Shown here in pieces: positions 7,446-14,845 of a stretch of 24,339 bases of DNA; the first letter of the stretch is position 1, and every line of letters begins with the position of its first letter. The notes below the pieces were generated by a model. That model made no database searches, had not been told where the DNA came from, and was given only the letters and a program-made list of their open reading frames with translations. This DNA comes from Gammaproteobacteria bacterium UBA2168 (GTDB lineage: Bacteria > Pseudomonadota > Gammaproteobacteria > Pseudomonadales > Azotimanducaceae): contig DCWG01000083.1 in the NCBI GenBank assembly GCA_002327525.1, positions 1 through 24,339 of the forward strand, read 5' to 3'. The translations under genes were made by a program, and so were the position numbers.

Positions 7446-7676
7446 GGCGGCAACCTCCGTTGGTTTTGTGCATGAAGTGTCATGCGTCGAATCACGCAAG
7501 ACTGTCGGAAGGCCGCCCGTACGGTCAAGCACGGTGTACCGGATCCGGCCTCAATCACCCATACTGTGTCGTGTGCCTGAAGTGGTGCGCGCCAGGGATG
7601 CGGCGGTGTTTGGGTGCTCTAGTACCCCTCACCCCAATGATTGGAAGAAGGGTGCTGAGGACGGAGTCGGGTATTG
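7446..7676. other. 231-bp divergent intergenic region
   Basis: This region lies between the minus-strand hydrolase operon and the plus-strand TVP38 gene, so it should hold two divergent promoters. I see no convincing -35/-10 pair, repeat or RNA gene. Long frames across it have no family features. Confidence 0.35.
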
Positions 7677-8363
7677 ATGAAACCAGCGATATTTCTGATT
7701 GCGGCGGGTACCCTGGTGTTGGTGGCATGGCTGCTGCCCCTGGTCGAGTGGATCAGTTCGTTTCTCACTTGGGTCGACACGCACCGTGCGATTTCCTGGC
7801 TCGTGTTCATCGTGGCATACGTGATGCTCGTGGTGCTGCTCATGCCAGGTTCCATCCTGACCATGGCGGCGGGATTCTTGTTCGGGTTGCCATTCGGCTT
7901 TGCGGTGATCTCGTTTGCGAGCACCCTTGGCGCATCGCTTGCCTTCCTCACGGGGCGCTACCTGTTGCGGGATTGGGTCGAACGGCGGCTGGCCGGGTTG
8001 CCCCGTTTCGCTGTACTAGATAGGGCAGTGGGCGAACGCGGAGTATTGATCGTGCTGCTGACGCGGCTATCGCCGTTGTTTCCGTTTAATCTCCTAAACT
8101 ATGCGCTCAGCCTCACACGCGTGCGTTTCTTTGTTTTTGTGTTGGTCTCGTGGATTGGCATGATGCCCGGGACAATGCTGTACGTGTATCTCGGGTCCGT
8201 CGCCCAGGACCTCACCTCGCTCCTCGGGGGTGAGTTACCGCAAAGCGAGGCGACGACGTGGCTGTTCTACGCAGGCCTCGTGGCAACCGCGGTACTCACT
8301 GTACTGATCATGCGTATCGCGACGAAAGCGCTAACAACGCAGCTGGAAGCGGAGGCCGTGTGA
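7677..8363 (+). CDS. TVP38/TMEM64 family inner-membrane protein
   Basis: This is a 228-residue integral membrane protein of the TVP38/TMEM64 (SNARE-associated/DedA-like, VTT domain) superfamily. About five to six hydrophobic segments are visible: 3-25, ~40-62, ~65-90, ~120-145, ~155-175 and ~200-222. The family signature lies in the centre: VVLLMPGSILTMAAGFLFG and TRLSPLFPFNLLNYALSLT, then SWIGMMPGTMLYVYLGS. Members are linked to lipid scrambling or transport and membrane homeostasis; the substrate here is unknown. Start: ATG 7677, preceded by TTG at 7674; a GGAG lies 11 nt upstream. Its last codons overlap the GTG of the next gene (GTGTGA). The pairing with an FAD disulfide oxidoreductase recurs in proteobacteria, and in some lineages the two are fused. 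Confidence 0.85.
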   Translation: MKPAIFLIAAGTLVLVAWLLPLVEWISSFLTWVDTHRAISWLVFIVAYVMLVVLLMPGSILTMAAGFLFGLPFGFAVISFASTLGASLAFLTGRYLLRDWVERRLAGLPRFAVLDRAVGERGVLIVLLTRLSPLFPFNLLNYALSLTRVRFFVFVLVSWIGMMPGTMLYVYLGSVAQDLTSLLGGELPQSEATTWLFYAGLVATAVLTVLIMRIATKALTTQLEAEAV

Positions 8364-9790
8364 ACTATCCTGGCTCGAAATTCGACGCGTCGTGGCGGGC
8401 TGCCCTGAGACCGGACGATTATCGCAATCCGTCTCCGAAGTCCCGATATCACCTCGTGGTGATCGGTGCCGGGCCCGCCGGATTGATCTCCGCGATCGGC
8501 GCGGCCGGTCTTGGTGCCGATGTCGCGCTCGTGGAGGCCAACTATATGGGCGGCGACTGTCTCAATGTGGGCTGCGTACCGTCAAAAGCGTTGCTCGAGT
8601 ACACCTCGCGCGATGGGCGTGATTTCGACAAGGCCTTCGCTTGGGTGCGGGAAGTTCGAGCCGGCATCGCGCCTCAGGACTCCGTGCAGCGCTATCGCGA
8701 ACAGGGTGTTGATGTGTTTCTCGGCCGCGCCGAGCTGACCGGGCGGGGCAGGGTTCGAGTAGGGGATGTTTCACTGCATGGCAGACGTATCGCGATCTGT
8801 ACCGGCACGCGAGCGGCGTTACCTCCGATAGAAGGACTGACGGATGCCTGTCCGTTGACTAACGAAACGGTGTTCGATCTTCGCGAACGCCCGGCCCGTC
8901 TCGGTATTCTGGGAGCTGGGCCCATCGGTTGTGAACTTGCACAGGCCTTCGCCGGTCTGGGTATAGAGGTGCATCTGTTCGAGTTGGCGGCGCGGGTTTT
9001 ACCCGGCGAGATCGAACGGGCGAGTGCGGCTGTCTCGGCTGCGTTGACGGAGGCGGGCGTTCACCTGCACCTGGGAGATATGGTCCGGCGCGTGGAGGGC
9101 AGGGGACCGCACCTCATCGTGAGCGATGGCGCCGAAGTGAATGCGGATCGCGTGCTGGTGGCCACGGGCAGAATTCCCAATACGGAAAATCTTGGTCTCG
9201 AAGCTGCAGGGGTCGAACTCGATGACGGCCTCGTCCGCGTAGATGCGCACCTTCGAACGACCAACAGGCGTATCTTCGCGGCTGGTGACTGCGCGAGCCG
9301 CGAGCAGTTCACTCATCATGCGGATGCCCAGGCCCGGGCACTGGTGCAGAATGCCCTGTTTTATCCGAGTGCCAGAGTGGATCGGCTGGTCGTACCGCAT
9401 TGCACGTACACGCACCCGGAGGTGGCGAGCGTGGGGGTTGCGCCTGGCAGCCCCGAAACGGATACGTACCGTGTGGAATTCGGTGAGTTGGATCGAGGCC
9501 GGACGCAGGACGATCGTGTTGGATTTGCGGAGATCGTGACGAGTACTGGCAGCGACACGATTGTGGGTGCAACCATCGTCGCCGCAGATGCGGGAGAACA
9601 GATCGCATCGTTGTGTTTGCTCATGAGCAATGGAATGGGTCTTGGTACCGCCCGCGCGACCGTGTTTGCCTACCCGACACGCGCGGAGTATCTGAAACGA
9701 GCTGCGGACGCATACAACCGCACGCGCCTCACTCCGTTCGCGCAGAGGATGTTCGCGGCGGTGCTCGCGTTTACGCGACGGTTACCCTGA
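8360..9790 (+). CDS. mercuric-reductase-like FAD-dependent disulfide oxidoreductase
   Basis: The product is 476 residues and belongs to the class I pyridine nucleotide-disulfide oxidoreductases. The start is GTG 8360, overlapping the TVP38 stop, with GGAAGCGGAGG just upstream. Domains: FAD-binding GAGPAG at ~36-41; redox-active disulfide GGDCLNVGCVPSK with C67 and C72; NAD(P)-binding GILGAGPIGCELAQAF at ~190; FAD motif IFAAGDCA; C-terminal dimerisation domain with NGMGLG and AYNRTRLTP. The N-terminal metal-binding domain and C-terminal Cys pair of true MerA are absent, so mercury reduction is unlikely. The C-terminal base motif normally IHxYPTxAE reads TVFAYPTRAE: the His that protonates the thiolate is Phe at 436 while E443 remains. 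Reductase chemistry may be altered. It is likely a partner of the membrane protein before it. Confidence 0.87.
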   Translation: MNYPGSKFDASWRAALRPDDYRNPSPKSRYHLVVIGAGPAGLISAIGAAGLGADVALVEANYMGGDCLNVGCVPSKALLEYTSRDGRDFDKAFAWVREVRAGIAPQDSVQRYREQGVDVFLGRAELTGRGRVRVGDVSLHGRRIAICTGTRAALPPIEGLTDACPLTNETVFDLRERPARLGILGAGPIGCELAQAFAGLGIEVHLFELAARVLPGEIERASAAVSAALTEAGVHLHLGDMVRRVEGRGPHLIVSDGAEVNADRVLVATGRIPNTENLGLEAAGVELDDGLVRVDAHLRTTNRRIFAAGDCASREQFTHHADAQARALVQNALFYPSARVDRLVVPHCTYTHPEVASVGVAPGSPETDTYRVEFGELDRGRTQDDRVGFAEIVTSTGSDTIVGATIVAADAGEQIASLCLLMSNGMGLGTARATVFAYPTRAEYLKRAADAYNRTRLTPFAQRMFAAVLAFTRRLP

Positions 9791-9939
9791 GGCAGGCGGC
9801 CGTATCTCGTTCCCGCGGGAGTGACACCGACCGGGCCGCATCGTAAAGCGCTGCCAATTTGTCTATCTTCGACAGCGCTGCTGTGCGCAGAGTCGCGGGC
9901 AGCGGTTGTGTTGCACATTGCTTTCCGTGGAGCCAGGAC
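9791..9939. other. 149-bp spacer with short inverted repeats
   Basis: This is non-coding sequence between the FAD oxidoreductase stop and the TIR pseudogene start. A CCCGCGGG palindrome lies near 9812. Separated arms AGCGCTG (9847-9853) and CAGCGCT (9873-9879) could form a weak hairpin. No T-tract follows either, so I do not call a terminator. Confidence 0.3.
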
Positions 9940-10770
9940 GTGGCGGATTCCGACTGGACGTTCGTGAGTTATTCCCACCGGGATTCCGAGCAGGTGAAAT
10001 CCGTCATAGACGCCCTCGTCGATCATGGCCTGAAAATCTGATACGACGAACATCTCACACTGGGCATGGATTGGAGCAAGGAATTGGCGCATACCATCGA
10101 AAGCTACGCCGTATGCCTGTTCTTCGTCAGTTCCCCCTCACTGGCCTCCCGCGTGTGTGAGCGGGAGGTGGGGCTGGCGGTACGCAACAACCGGCACATC
10201 ATTCCACTCTATCTCGAAGACGTTGAGCTGATACCGAGGTTCGAATTCGAGATTGGCAATTTGCAGGCGATCCATCGGCCGCCGACAACCCCCGAGAACC
10301 TGATCGAGAGCCTGTACCCGCACATCATGGATCATCTGGGTCTAACCTCGGAGCCGAAGCGGCTTCGATGGACGACACGCGGCAGGGCGCACGCGGGCGC
10401 GCAGCGGGCATCGCATCAAAGTTTGGCCGATGGTAATTGCTGGGGCGGCGCTGAGTATCGTGGTCTTGCTCGGGTTTCTGTATGTGCGTGATTTGAGACT
10501 CTCGTCATCCGCGGTACGCATCGCGGTTCTGGTTTTCGACAACTTCAGCCGTGATGCGGGGAACGACTATCTCGGTGACGGTCTTTCAGAGGAATTGCTC
10601 GACGGCCTGGCGCAGATGGCCGGGTTGTCCGTGGTTTCGCGAACTGCCTCGTTCTATTATAAGGATAAGGGTATGCCTGCAAGGGTAAGGATATGCCGTT
10701 TACCGAGATCGTTCGAACGCTCGAAGTGGATGCCATTCTCGAAGGCAGCGTGCTGTTTCGCGAGGACCTG
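9940..10770 (+). pseudogene. TIR - transmembrane - TolB-like domain protein, inactivated
   Basis: The start is GTG 9940 (MADSDWTFVSYSHRDSEQV), with GGAG about 8 nt upstream. The TIR domain begins normally, but codon 34 is TGA (10039-10041) where the family has Trp: GLKI-stop-YDEHLTLGMDW. The same frame then continues the TIR fold: CLFFVSSPSLASR, CEREVGLA with the putative NADase Glu, and IIPLYLEDVEL. A frameshift around 10350-10400 moves to frame 2: a membrane segment MVIAGAALSIVVLLGFLYV (10430-10486), then a TolB-like adenylate-cyclase-associated domain (VRIAVLVFDNFSRDAG, YLGDGLSEELLDGLAQ, VVSRTASFYYK). A 20-nt tandem duplication at 10661-10700 shifts frame again to MPFTEIVRTLEVDAILEGSV, after which homology ends near 10770. 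The TPR region usual after TolB is missing. Intact relatives would be membrane-anchored TIR receptors. Confidence 0.87.
10661..10700 (+). repeat. 20-nt tandem duplication causing frameshift
   Basis: Two adjacent 20-nt units begin AAGGATAAGGGTATGCC (10661) and AAGGGTAAGGATATGCC (10681). They match at 15 of the first 17 positions. Because 20 is not a multiple of three, the duplication moves the TolB-like reading frame from frame 2 to frame 1. The two mismatches suggest the duplication is not brand-new. Confidence 0.7.
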
Positions 10771-11048
10771 GACGATGAGTGTGTCATCGACGATTTCGAC
10801 ATCGATGCCGGCAGCCACGAGGGCATCTCCAGCCTCCGACAGCACTGCCCGCATCTCGGTGTTGGTTTTCGAAACCGAGATCCAGGGCGGCGTCATTCCG
10901 GCGATCGAAAGGTGGTTGTGGTCCATCCAGTGGACCTGATAGGTCAGATCGATGGTCTGGTTCAGCTCGTATCCGTTTTCGAGATCGACCCCTAAGCGAC
11001 CTCGGAGGTCGCCGAAATCAGGATCAACACGAGTGCAATTCGTAGCAT
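10770..11048 (-). pseudogene. remnant of a secreted protein gene (frameshifted, 3' end missing)
   Basis: On the minus strand, ATG at 11048 follows a strong GGGGGAGGAC site and encodes a good signal peptide, MLRIALVLILISATSEVA, then TAG at 10992-10994. One base away in frame, the protein continues as GVDLENGYELNQTIDLTYQ, VHWMDHNHLSIAGM, SVSKTNTEMRAVLSEAGDAL and VDDTLIVQVL. Inserting one base before the TTA near 10994 joins signal peptide and mature sequence. Beyond about 10770 the minus frame only mirrors the TolB-like coding sequence, so the 3' end is lost. I do not recognise the family. The alternative is that only the ATG-less downstream frame is real; in either case no complete gene remains. 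Confidence 0.55.
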
Positions 11049-11428
11049 GTCCTCCCCCGGGACATGCCTGCCTACGCCCTTCCAGTGGGCGCCAAAAAAC
11101 AGGGGCACAAACAAGTTGCGTATACGTGCAAATTACGCGAATGGTTAGAACATGTGGTTCTAAGAAGATGATTAGTAAACATACGAATGTGGGATCCAGT
11201 CAACATAAGGGCCCACACATATAGCTAGTCACGCGTCATAGGATTGATGACGGAATTGGGTGCCGGGTGTGAGTAATATCTCGTTGGGTTGAGCAGTTGA
11301 TTCGCGGGCCAGTAACCCCGGGTCACGTCAGGCACGCATTCGGAATACGTCTTGCGCCGGATGGCGCTGCGCTTTATGGTTCTCGGAACACGAATGATTT
11401 GATGTCCATGCTGGCTGAGGGAGGCGGT
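11049..11428. other. 380-bp region upstream of the nuo operon, promoter-bearing
   Basis: No gene or tRNA is seen. This is the leader region of the nuo operon. It holds a perfect palindrome (11145-11163) and a weaker inverted repeat TGTGGG / CCCACA over about 11189-11218. Positions 11100-11230 are more AT-rich than the flanks, as for a promoter region. I could not find a -35/-10 pair with normal spacing. The frame upstream of the nuoA ATG is open to 11297 but reads as noise. Confidence 0.4.
11145..11163. promoter_or_regulatory. palindromic operator-like site upstream of nuoA
   Basis: A perfect inverted repeat TTAGAAC-ATGTG-GTTCTAA has 7-bp arms and a 5-nt spacer. It lies 266 bp before the nuoA start in a relatively AT-rich stretch. 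Size and symmetry suit a dimeric transcription factor site. No known consensus (ArcA, FNR, NarL) matches convincingly. Confidence 0.35.
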
Positions 11429-11938
11429 ATGGGTGCGGTTACAGAAAACACTGGCGTCTATGCAGTCAATGCGGTAAATGACGTCATCGTCGACGCTCAG
11501 CAGGTGGGCGGCCAGGATCTTTGGCCGTTCCTGCTCTACGCTGTGTCTGTGGTCGGGCTTCTCGGCGCTACGCTGATCATCGCTTCGCTAGTCGGCGCCC
11601 GTACACGCCACCGCAAATCCACCGACGTACCGTTTGAATCCGGCATCGTATCCGTCGGTGGTGCCGACCGAACACGGCTGTCCATCGAGTTCTTCCTGAT
11701 CGCGATGTTCTTCGTCATCTTCGACCTCGAGACGATTTTCATCTTTGGGTGGGCGGTTGCCTTCCACGAACTCGGCTGGCGGGGTTATGCGGGCGCTTCC
11801 GTGTTCATCGTCATTCTGCTGGTTGCTCTGGTATACGAATGGCGCACGGGTGCTCTGGACTGGGGCATCAAGAAGCGTCAACGGCACTATATGCATCAGG
11901 GCGTCGACGAGAACGTGGAAGCGGGGGGTATCTCGTGA
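11429..11938 (+). CDS. nuoA: NADH-quinone oxidoreductase subunit A
   Basis: NuoA (ND3 homologue) is a membrane-arm subunit next to the quinone site of complex I. The start chosen is ATG 11429, with GAGGGAGG immediately upstream, giving 169 residues; the frame is open farther up but without family sequence. Three membrane helices are visible ([64 protein letters not shown]). The diagnostic loop is [22 protein letters not shown], and the conserved acidic FDLETIF lies in TM2. The N-terminal ~25 residues before TM1 are longer than in E. coli. This is the first gene of the operon; its TGA overlaps the GTG of nuoB by 4 nt. Confidence 0.95.
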   Translation: MGAVTENTGVYAVNAVNDVIVDAQQVGGQDLWPFLLYAVSVVGLLGATLIIASLVGARTRHRKSTDVPFESGIVSVGGADRTRLSIEFFLIAMFFVIFDLETIFIFGWAVAFHELGWRGYAGASVFIVILLVALVYEWRTGALDWGIKKRQRHYMHQGVDENVEAGGIS

Positions 11939-12615
11939 AGTGGCGGCTGATCCCGACCGAACCCGGTGCACCCATGCAACCGGCTGACGATGTGTACGAC
12001 GAGCAGGCAGGGCAGAGCGTGCTGACGGCCAGACTCGCTGATCTCATCGCGTGGGGGAGGGCCAATTCGCTGTGGCCTTTCAACTTCGGGCTGTCCTGCT
12101 GCTATGTGGAGATGGCTACAGCGTTCACGCCACGGCACGATCTGGCACGCTTCGGTGCCGAGGTCATAAGAGCCACACCCAGGCAGGCGGACCTGATCGT
12201 CATCTCGGGAACGGTATTCCGCAAAATGGGGCCTGTGCTGCAACTCCTTTACGATCAGTTGCTAGAGCCGAAGTGGGTGATTTCCATGGGTTCCTGTTCC
12301 AACTCGGGGGGAATGTACGACATCTACAGCGTCGTGCAGGGGGTGGATAAATTCTTGCCGGTGGACGTGTACGTTCCGGGCTGCCCACCCCGTCCCGAAG
12401 CGTTGTTGCAGGGCATCACGCTGTTGCAGGAGGCGGTGCAGAATACCCGCCGGCCGCTGGGCTATGTGGTCGAACCCGAGCAGGTGCGCAAGTACCAACC
12501 AAGCCAACGTGACGCACGCACGCAAGAACGTATGAGAGCGACTCGACTCGAGCCACCCGTATCCGTGGGAGATGCACCGTTATCCGGCGATCTGCTGCGT
12601 AAGGTGCGGGAATGA
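11935..12615 (+). CDS. nuoB: NADH-quinone oxidoreductase subunit B
   Basis: NuoB carries the terminal [4Fe-4S] cluster N2, which hands electrons to quinone. The start is GTG 11935 with GGGGGG 7 nt upstream, overlapping the nuoA stop; an internal ATG at 11974 is a less likely alternative. The protein is 226 residues. All N2 ligands are present: C55 and C56 ([10 protein letters not shown]), C121 (MGSCSNSGG) and C150 ([11 protein letters not shown]). The C-terminal ~45 residues ([18 protein letters not shown]...) are a charged extension beyond the core fold. The nuoCD ATG overlaps its TGA. Confidence 0.96.
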   Translation: MKWRLIPTEPGAPMQPADDVYDEQAGQSVLTARLADLIAWGRANSLWPFNFGLSCCYVEMATAFTPRHDLARFGAEVIRATPRQADLIVISGTVFRKMGPVLQLLYDQLLEPKWVISMGSCSNSGGMYDIYSVVQGVDKFLPVDVYVPGCPPRPEALLQGITLLQEAVQNTRRPLGYVVEPEQVRKYQPSQRDARTQERMRATRLEPPVSVGDAPLSGDLLRKVRE

Positions 12616-14360
12616 TCGAAGCAGTTGCGCGATCTGAGCGCGGGGGAAGTATTGTTGAGGAGCTGTTGAGGGAGTACGACGGCGCGTGTCATCAAAGCGG
12701 CGCGGATGGCATAGCCAATGTGTGGGTGCGTCCGGAACAGCTGCAGGCTGTGCTGCGAAAGCTGAAACCCAAGTTCCCGATGTTGCTGGATTTGTCGGCG
12801 ATCGACGAACGCACCCGAACCCATCGCAATGGCCAGCCGGAGTCGGATTTCACGGTGTTCTACCACCTGAGCGCACTGGAGCGCGATGACGACGTGCGCA
12901 TCAAGGTCGCGTTGAGCGAATCCCAGGGCATTCCCTCGGCGAGTGGTGTCTGGCCGAACGCTAACTGGTACGAACGCGAAGCGTACGACATGTTCGGCGT
13001 ACAATTCGAAGGCCACCCCAACCTGTATCGCATCATGACGCCGCCGATGTGGGAGGGGCATCCACTCAGGAAGGAACACCCTGCTCGCGCTACCGAATTC
13101 GAACCGTATCGGATGAGTCAGGAGTTCCTGGATGCACAGCAGGAGGCGCTGCGCTTCGTTCCGCAGCAATGGGGCATGTCCATGGATGCCCGGCACACCG
13201 ATTTCATGTTTCTGAACCTCGGCCCGAATCACCCGAGCGTACACGGTGTTTTTCGCATCGCTCTGCAGCTGGACGGTGAGGTGGTCGTGGATGCGGTGCC
13301 GGACATCGGCTACCACCACAGGGGTGCCGAGAAGATGGGTGAACGCCAGAGCTGGCACAGTTTCATCCCGTATACGGATCGCATCGATTATCTGGGCGGA
13401 GTGATGAACAACCTGCCCTACGTAATGGCGGTGGAACGCATGACCGGCATCGATGTGCCACCGCGCGCACAGGTCATCCGCATAATGTTGGCGGAGATGT
13501 TTCGGATCTCTTCGCACCTGGTGTTTTTCGGCACCTTTGCCCAGGACGTGGGCCAGATGTCACCCGTGTTTTACATGTTTGCCGATCGTGAGCGGCTGCT
13601 CAGTATCGTCGAGGCGATAACCGGTGGCAGGATGCACCCGGCCTGGTTTCGCGTCGGTGGTGTGGGTCAGGATCTGCCGGAAGGCTGGGAGACGATGGTC
13701 CGCGACTTTCTCGACTACATGCCGGCACGCCTCGATCACTACGACAAAATGACGACCAACAACGGCATCCTGAAACGTCGTTCTATCGGTGTCGGAGATT
13801 ACACGACGCAGGAGGCGATCGATTGGGGCATTACCGGGCCGAGTCTGCGCGCCACGGGTCTCGACTGGGATCTGCGCAAAGCGAGGCCGTACGGCGGTTA
13901 CGACCAGTTTGACTTCGACATTCCGATCGGCAATCGCGGTGACAGCTATGATCGCTGCGTCGTGCGGGTCGAGGAGATTCGTCAGAGTCTGAAAATCATC
14001 CGCCAATGCCTCGACAACATGCCCCCGGGTCCCTACAAGGCGGATCACCCGCAGGCCACACCACCGGCCAAGGAGCGAACGATGCAGGACATCGAAACGC
14101 TCATCCAACACTTTCTCAATGTCAGCTGGGGTCCGGTTGTACCTCCATCCGAGTGCTGCGCCATGGTCGAGGCGACCAAGGGGGTGAATTCTTACTATCT
14201 GATCTCTGACGGCGGCACGATGTCTTACCGTACGCGTATCCGCACGCCGTCGTTCGCACACCTCCAGATGATTCCACTGATCAGCCGAGGCTTCATGATT
14301 GCCGACCTGATTACCATCGTCGCGAGCATAGATTTCGTCATGGCGGACGTTGACCGATGA
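12612..14360 (+). CDS. nuoCD: NADH-quinone oxidoreductase subunits C and D, fused
   Basis: A single 582-residue polypeptide joins the 30-kDa subunit NuoC (about residues 1-180) and the 49-kDa subunit NuoD (about 190-582). It forms part of the connecting module and the quinone pocket. NuoC signature: [19 protein letters not shown] at 118-136. NuoD signatures: [17 protein letters not shown] at 200-216, [10 protein letters not shown], and C-terminal [11 protein letters not shown]. The pocket His of the NHPS motif is present, and the protein ends DFVMADVDR. The fusion is characteristic of Gammaproteobacteria and close in length to the E. coli protein. It overlaps nuoB and nuoE by 4 nt each. Confidence 0.96.
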   Translation: MIEAVARSERGGSIVEELLREYDGACHQSGADGIANVWVRPEQLQAVLRKLKPKFPMLLDLSAIDERTRTHRNGQPESDFTVFYHLSALERDDDVRIKVALSESQGIPSASGVWPNANWYEREAYDMFGVQFEGHPNLYRIMTPPMWEGHPLRKEHPARATEFEPYRMSQEFLDAQQEALRFVPQQWGMSMDARHTDFMFLNLGPNHPSVHGVFRIALQLDGEVVVDAVPDIGYHHRGAEKMGERQSWHSFIPYTDRIDYLGGVMNNLPYVMAVERMTGIDVPPRAQVIRIMLAEMFRISSHLVFFGTFAQDVGQMSPVFYMFADRERLLSIVEAITGGRMHPAWFRVGGVGQDLPEGWETMVRDFLDYMPARLDHYDKMTTNNGILKRRSIGVGDYTTQEAIDWGITGPSLRATGLDWDLRKARPYGGYDQFDFDIPIGNRGDSYDRCVVRVEEIRQSLKIIRQCLDNMPPGPYKADHPQATPPAKERTMQDIETLIQHFLNVSWGPVVPPSECCAMVEATKGVNSYYLISDGGTMSYRTRIRTPSFAHLQMIPLISRGFMIADLITIVASIDFVMADVDR

Positions 14361-14845
14361 GCGAACCGGCTTTCATCGACGTACTGAGTCAGGCCGAGAT
14401 AGACGCCATCGAAATCGAGGTGGCGCATCTTCCAGACCGTCCGTCCGCCGCGATCGATGCGCTGCTCATAGTGCAGAAACATCGGGGGTGGGTATCTGAC
14501 GAGAGCCTGGCCGCCATCGCACGTCTACTCGGTATGTCGGCTGCCGATCTCGACAGCATCGCGACGTTTTACAACCTGATCTACCGCAAGCCCGTAGGGC
14601 GCCACGTGGTCATGGTATGCGATAGCGTGAGTTGCTATGTCATGGGCGGGGAAAGTCTCATGATGCGCATACGCCGCCATCTGGGTATAGAGCCCGGCGA
14701 AACGACCGAGGACGGACGCTATACGCTGCTGCCCTGCGTGTGTCTCGGTGCCTGTGACCGAGCGCCCGTGATCATGGTGGACGATCAGTTGGCTGGTCCA
14801 CTGGCTGAGTCGGACGTGGAAGATGTATTGGGAGCCTTCGAATGA
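14357..14845 (+). CDS. nuoE: NADH-quinone oxidoreductase subunit E
   Basis: NuoE is the 24-kDa subunit of the NADH-dehydrogenase module, with a thioredoxin-like fold holding the [2Fe-2S] cluster N1a. It has 162 residues. Ligands are in order: C88 and C93 (VCDSVSCYV), C129 and C133 ([11 protein letters not shown]). An extra C127 lies next to the third ligand. The N-terminal helical part ([32 protein letters not shown]) is typical. ATGA overlaps join it to nuoCD before and nuoF after. Confidence 0.95.
   Translation: MSEPAFIDVLSQAEIDAIEIEVAHLPDRPSAAIDALLIVQKHRGWVSDESLAAIARLLGMSAADLDSIATFYNLIYRKPVGRHVVMVCDSVSCYVMGGESLMMRIRRHLGIEPGETTEDGRYTLLPCVCLGACDRAPVIMVDDQLAGPLAESDVEDVLGAFE

Noticed and set aside
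8360..9790. True mercuric reductase (merA)
   Set aside because: No N-terminal heavy-metal-associated domain, no C-terminal vicinal cysteines and no mer neighbours; the protein ends RRLP.
9847..9879. Terminator after the FAD oxidoreductase gene
   Set aside because: Arms are only 7 bp with a 19-nt loop and no T-run.
10039..10041. Selenocysteine or TGA-as-Trp recoding in the TIR gene
   Set aside because: TGA is the normal stop in neighbouring genes, no SECIS-like structure is evident just downstream, and the gene carries other inactivating lesions.
10952..11224. 90-codon plus-strand frame upstream of nuo
   Set aside because: It is antisense to the secreted-protein remnant and covers the palindrome; no protein-like features.
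11297..11428. Longer nuoA start giving an extra 44 residues
   Set aside because: The extra residues show no hydrophobic or family-like pattern, and the ATG at 11429 has a clear GAGGGAGG site.
11049..11428. tRNA or secG gene before nuoA, as in some gammaproteobacteria
   Set aside because: No T-loop GGTTCGAATC-like box, no cloverleaf arms and no SecG-like frame found.
12462..13517. 351-codon minus-strand frame opposite nuoB/nuoCD, and similar long antisense frames over nuoF and nuoG
   Set aside because: They are shadows of GC-rich coding sequence with His/Arg-rich low-complexity translations and no domain features.
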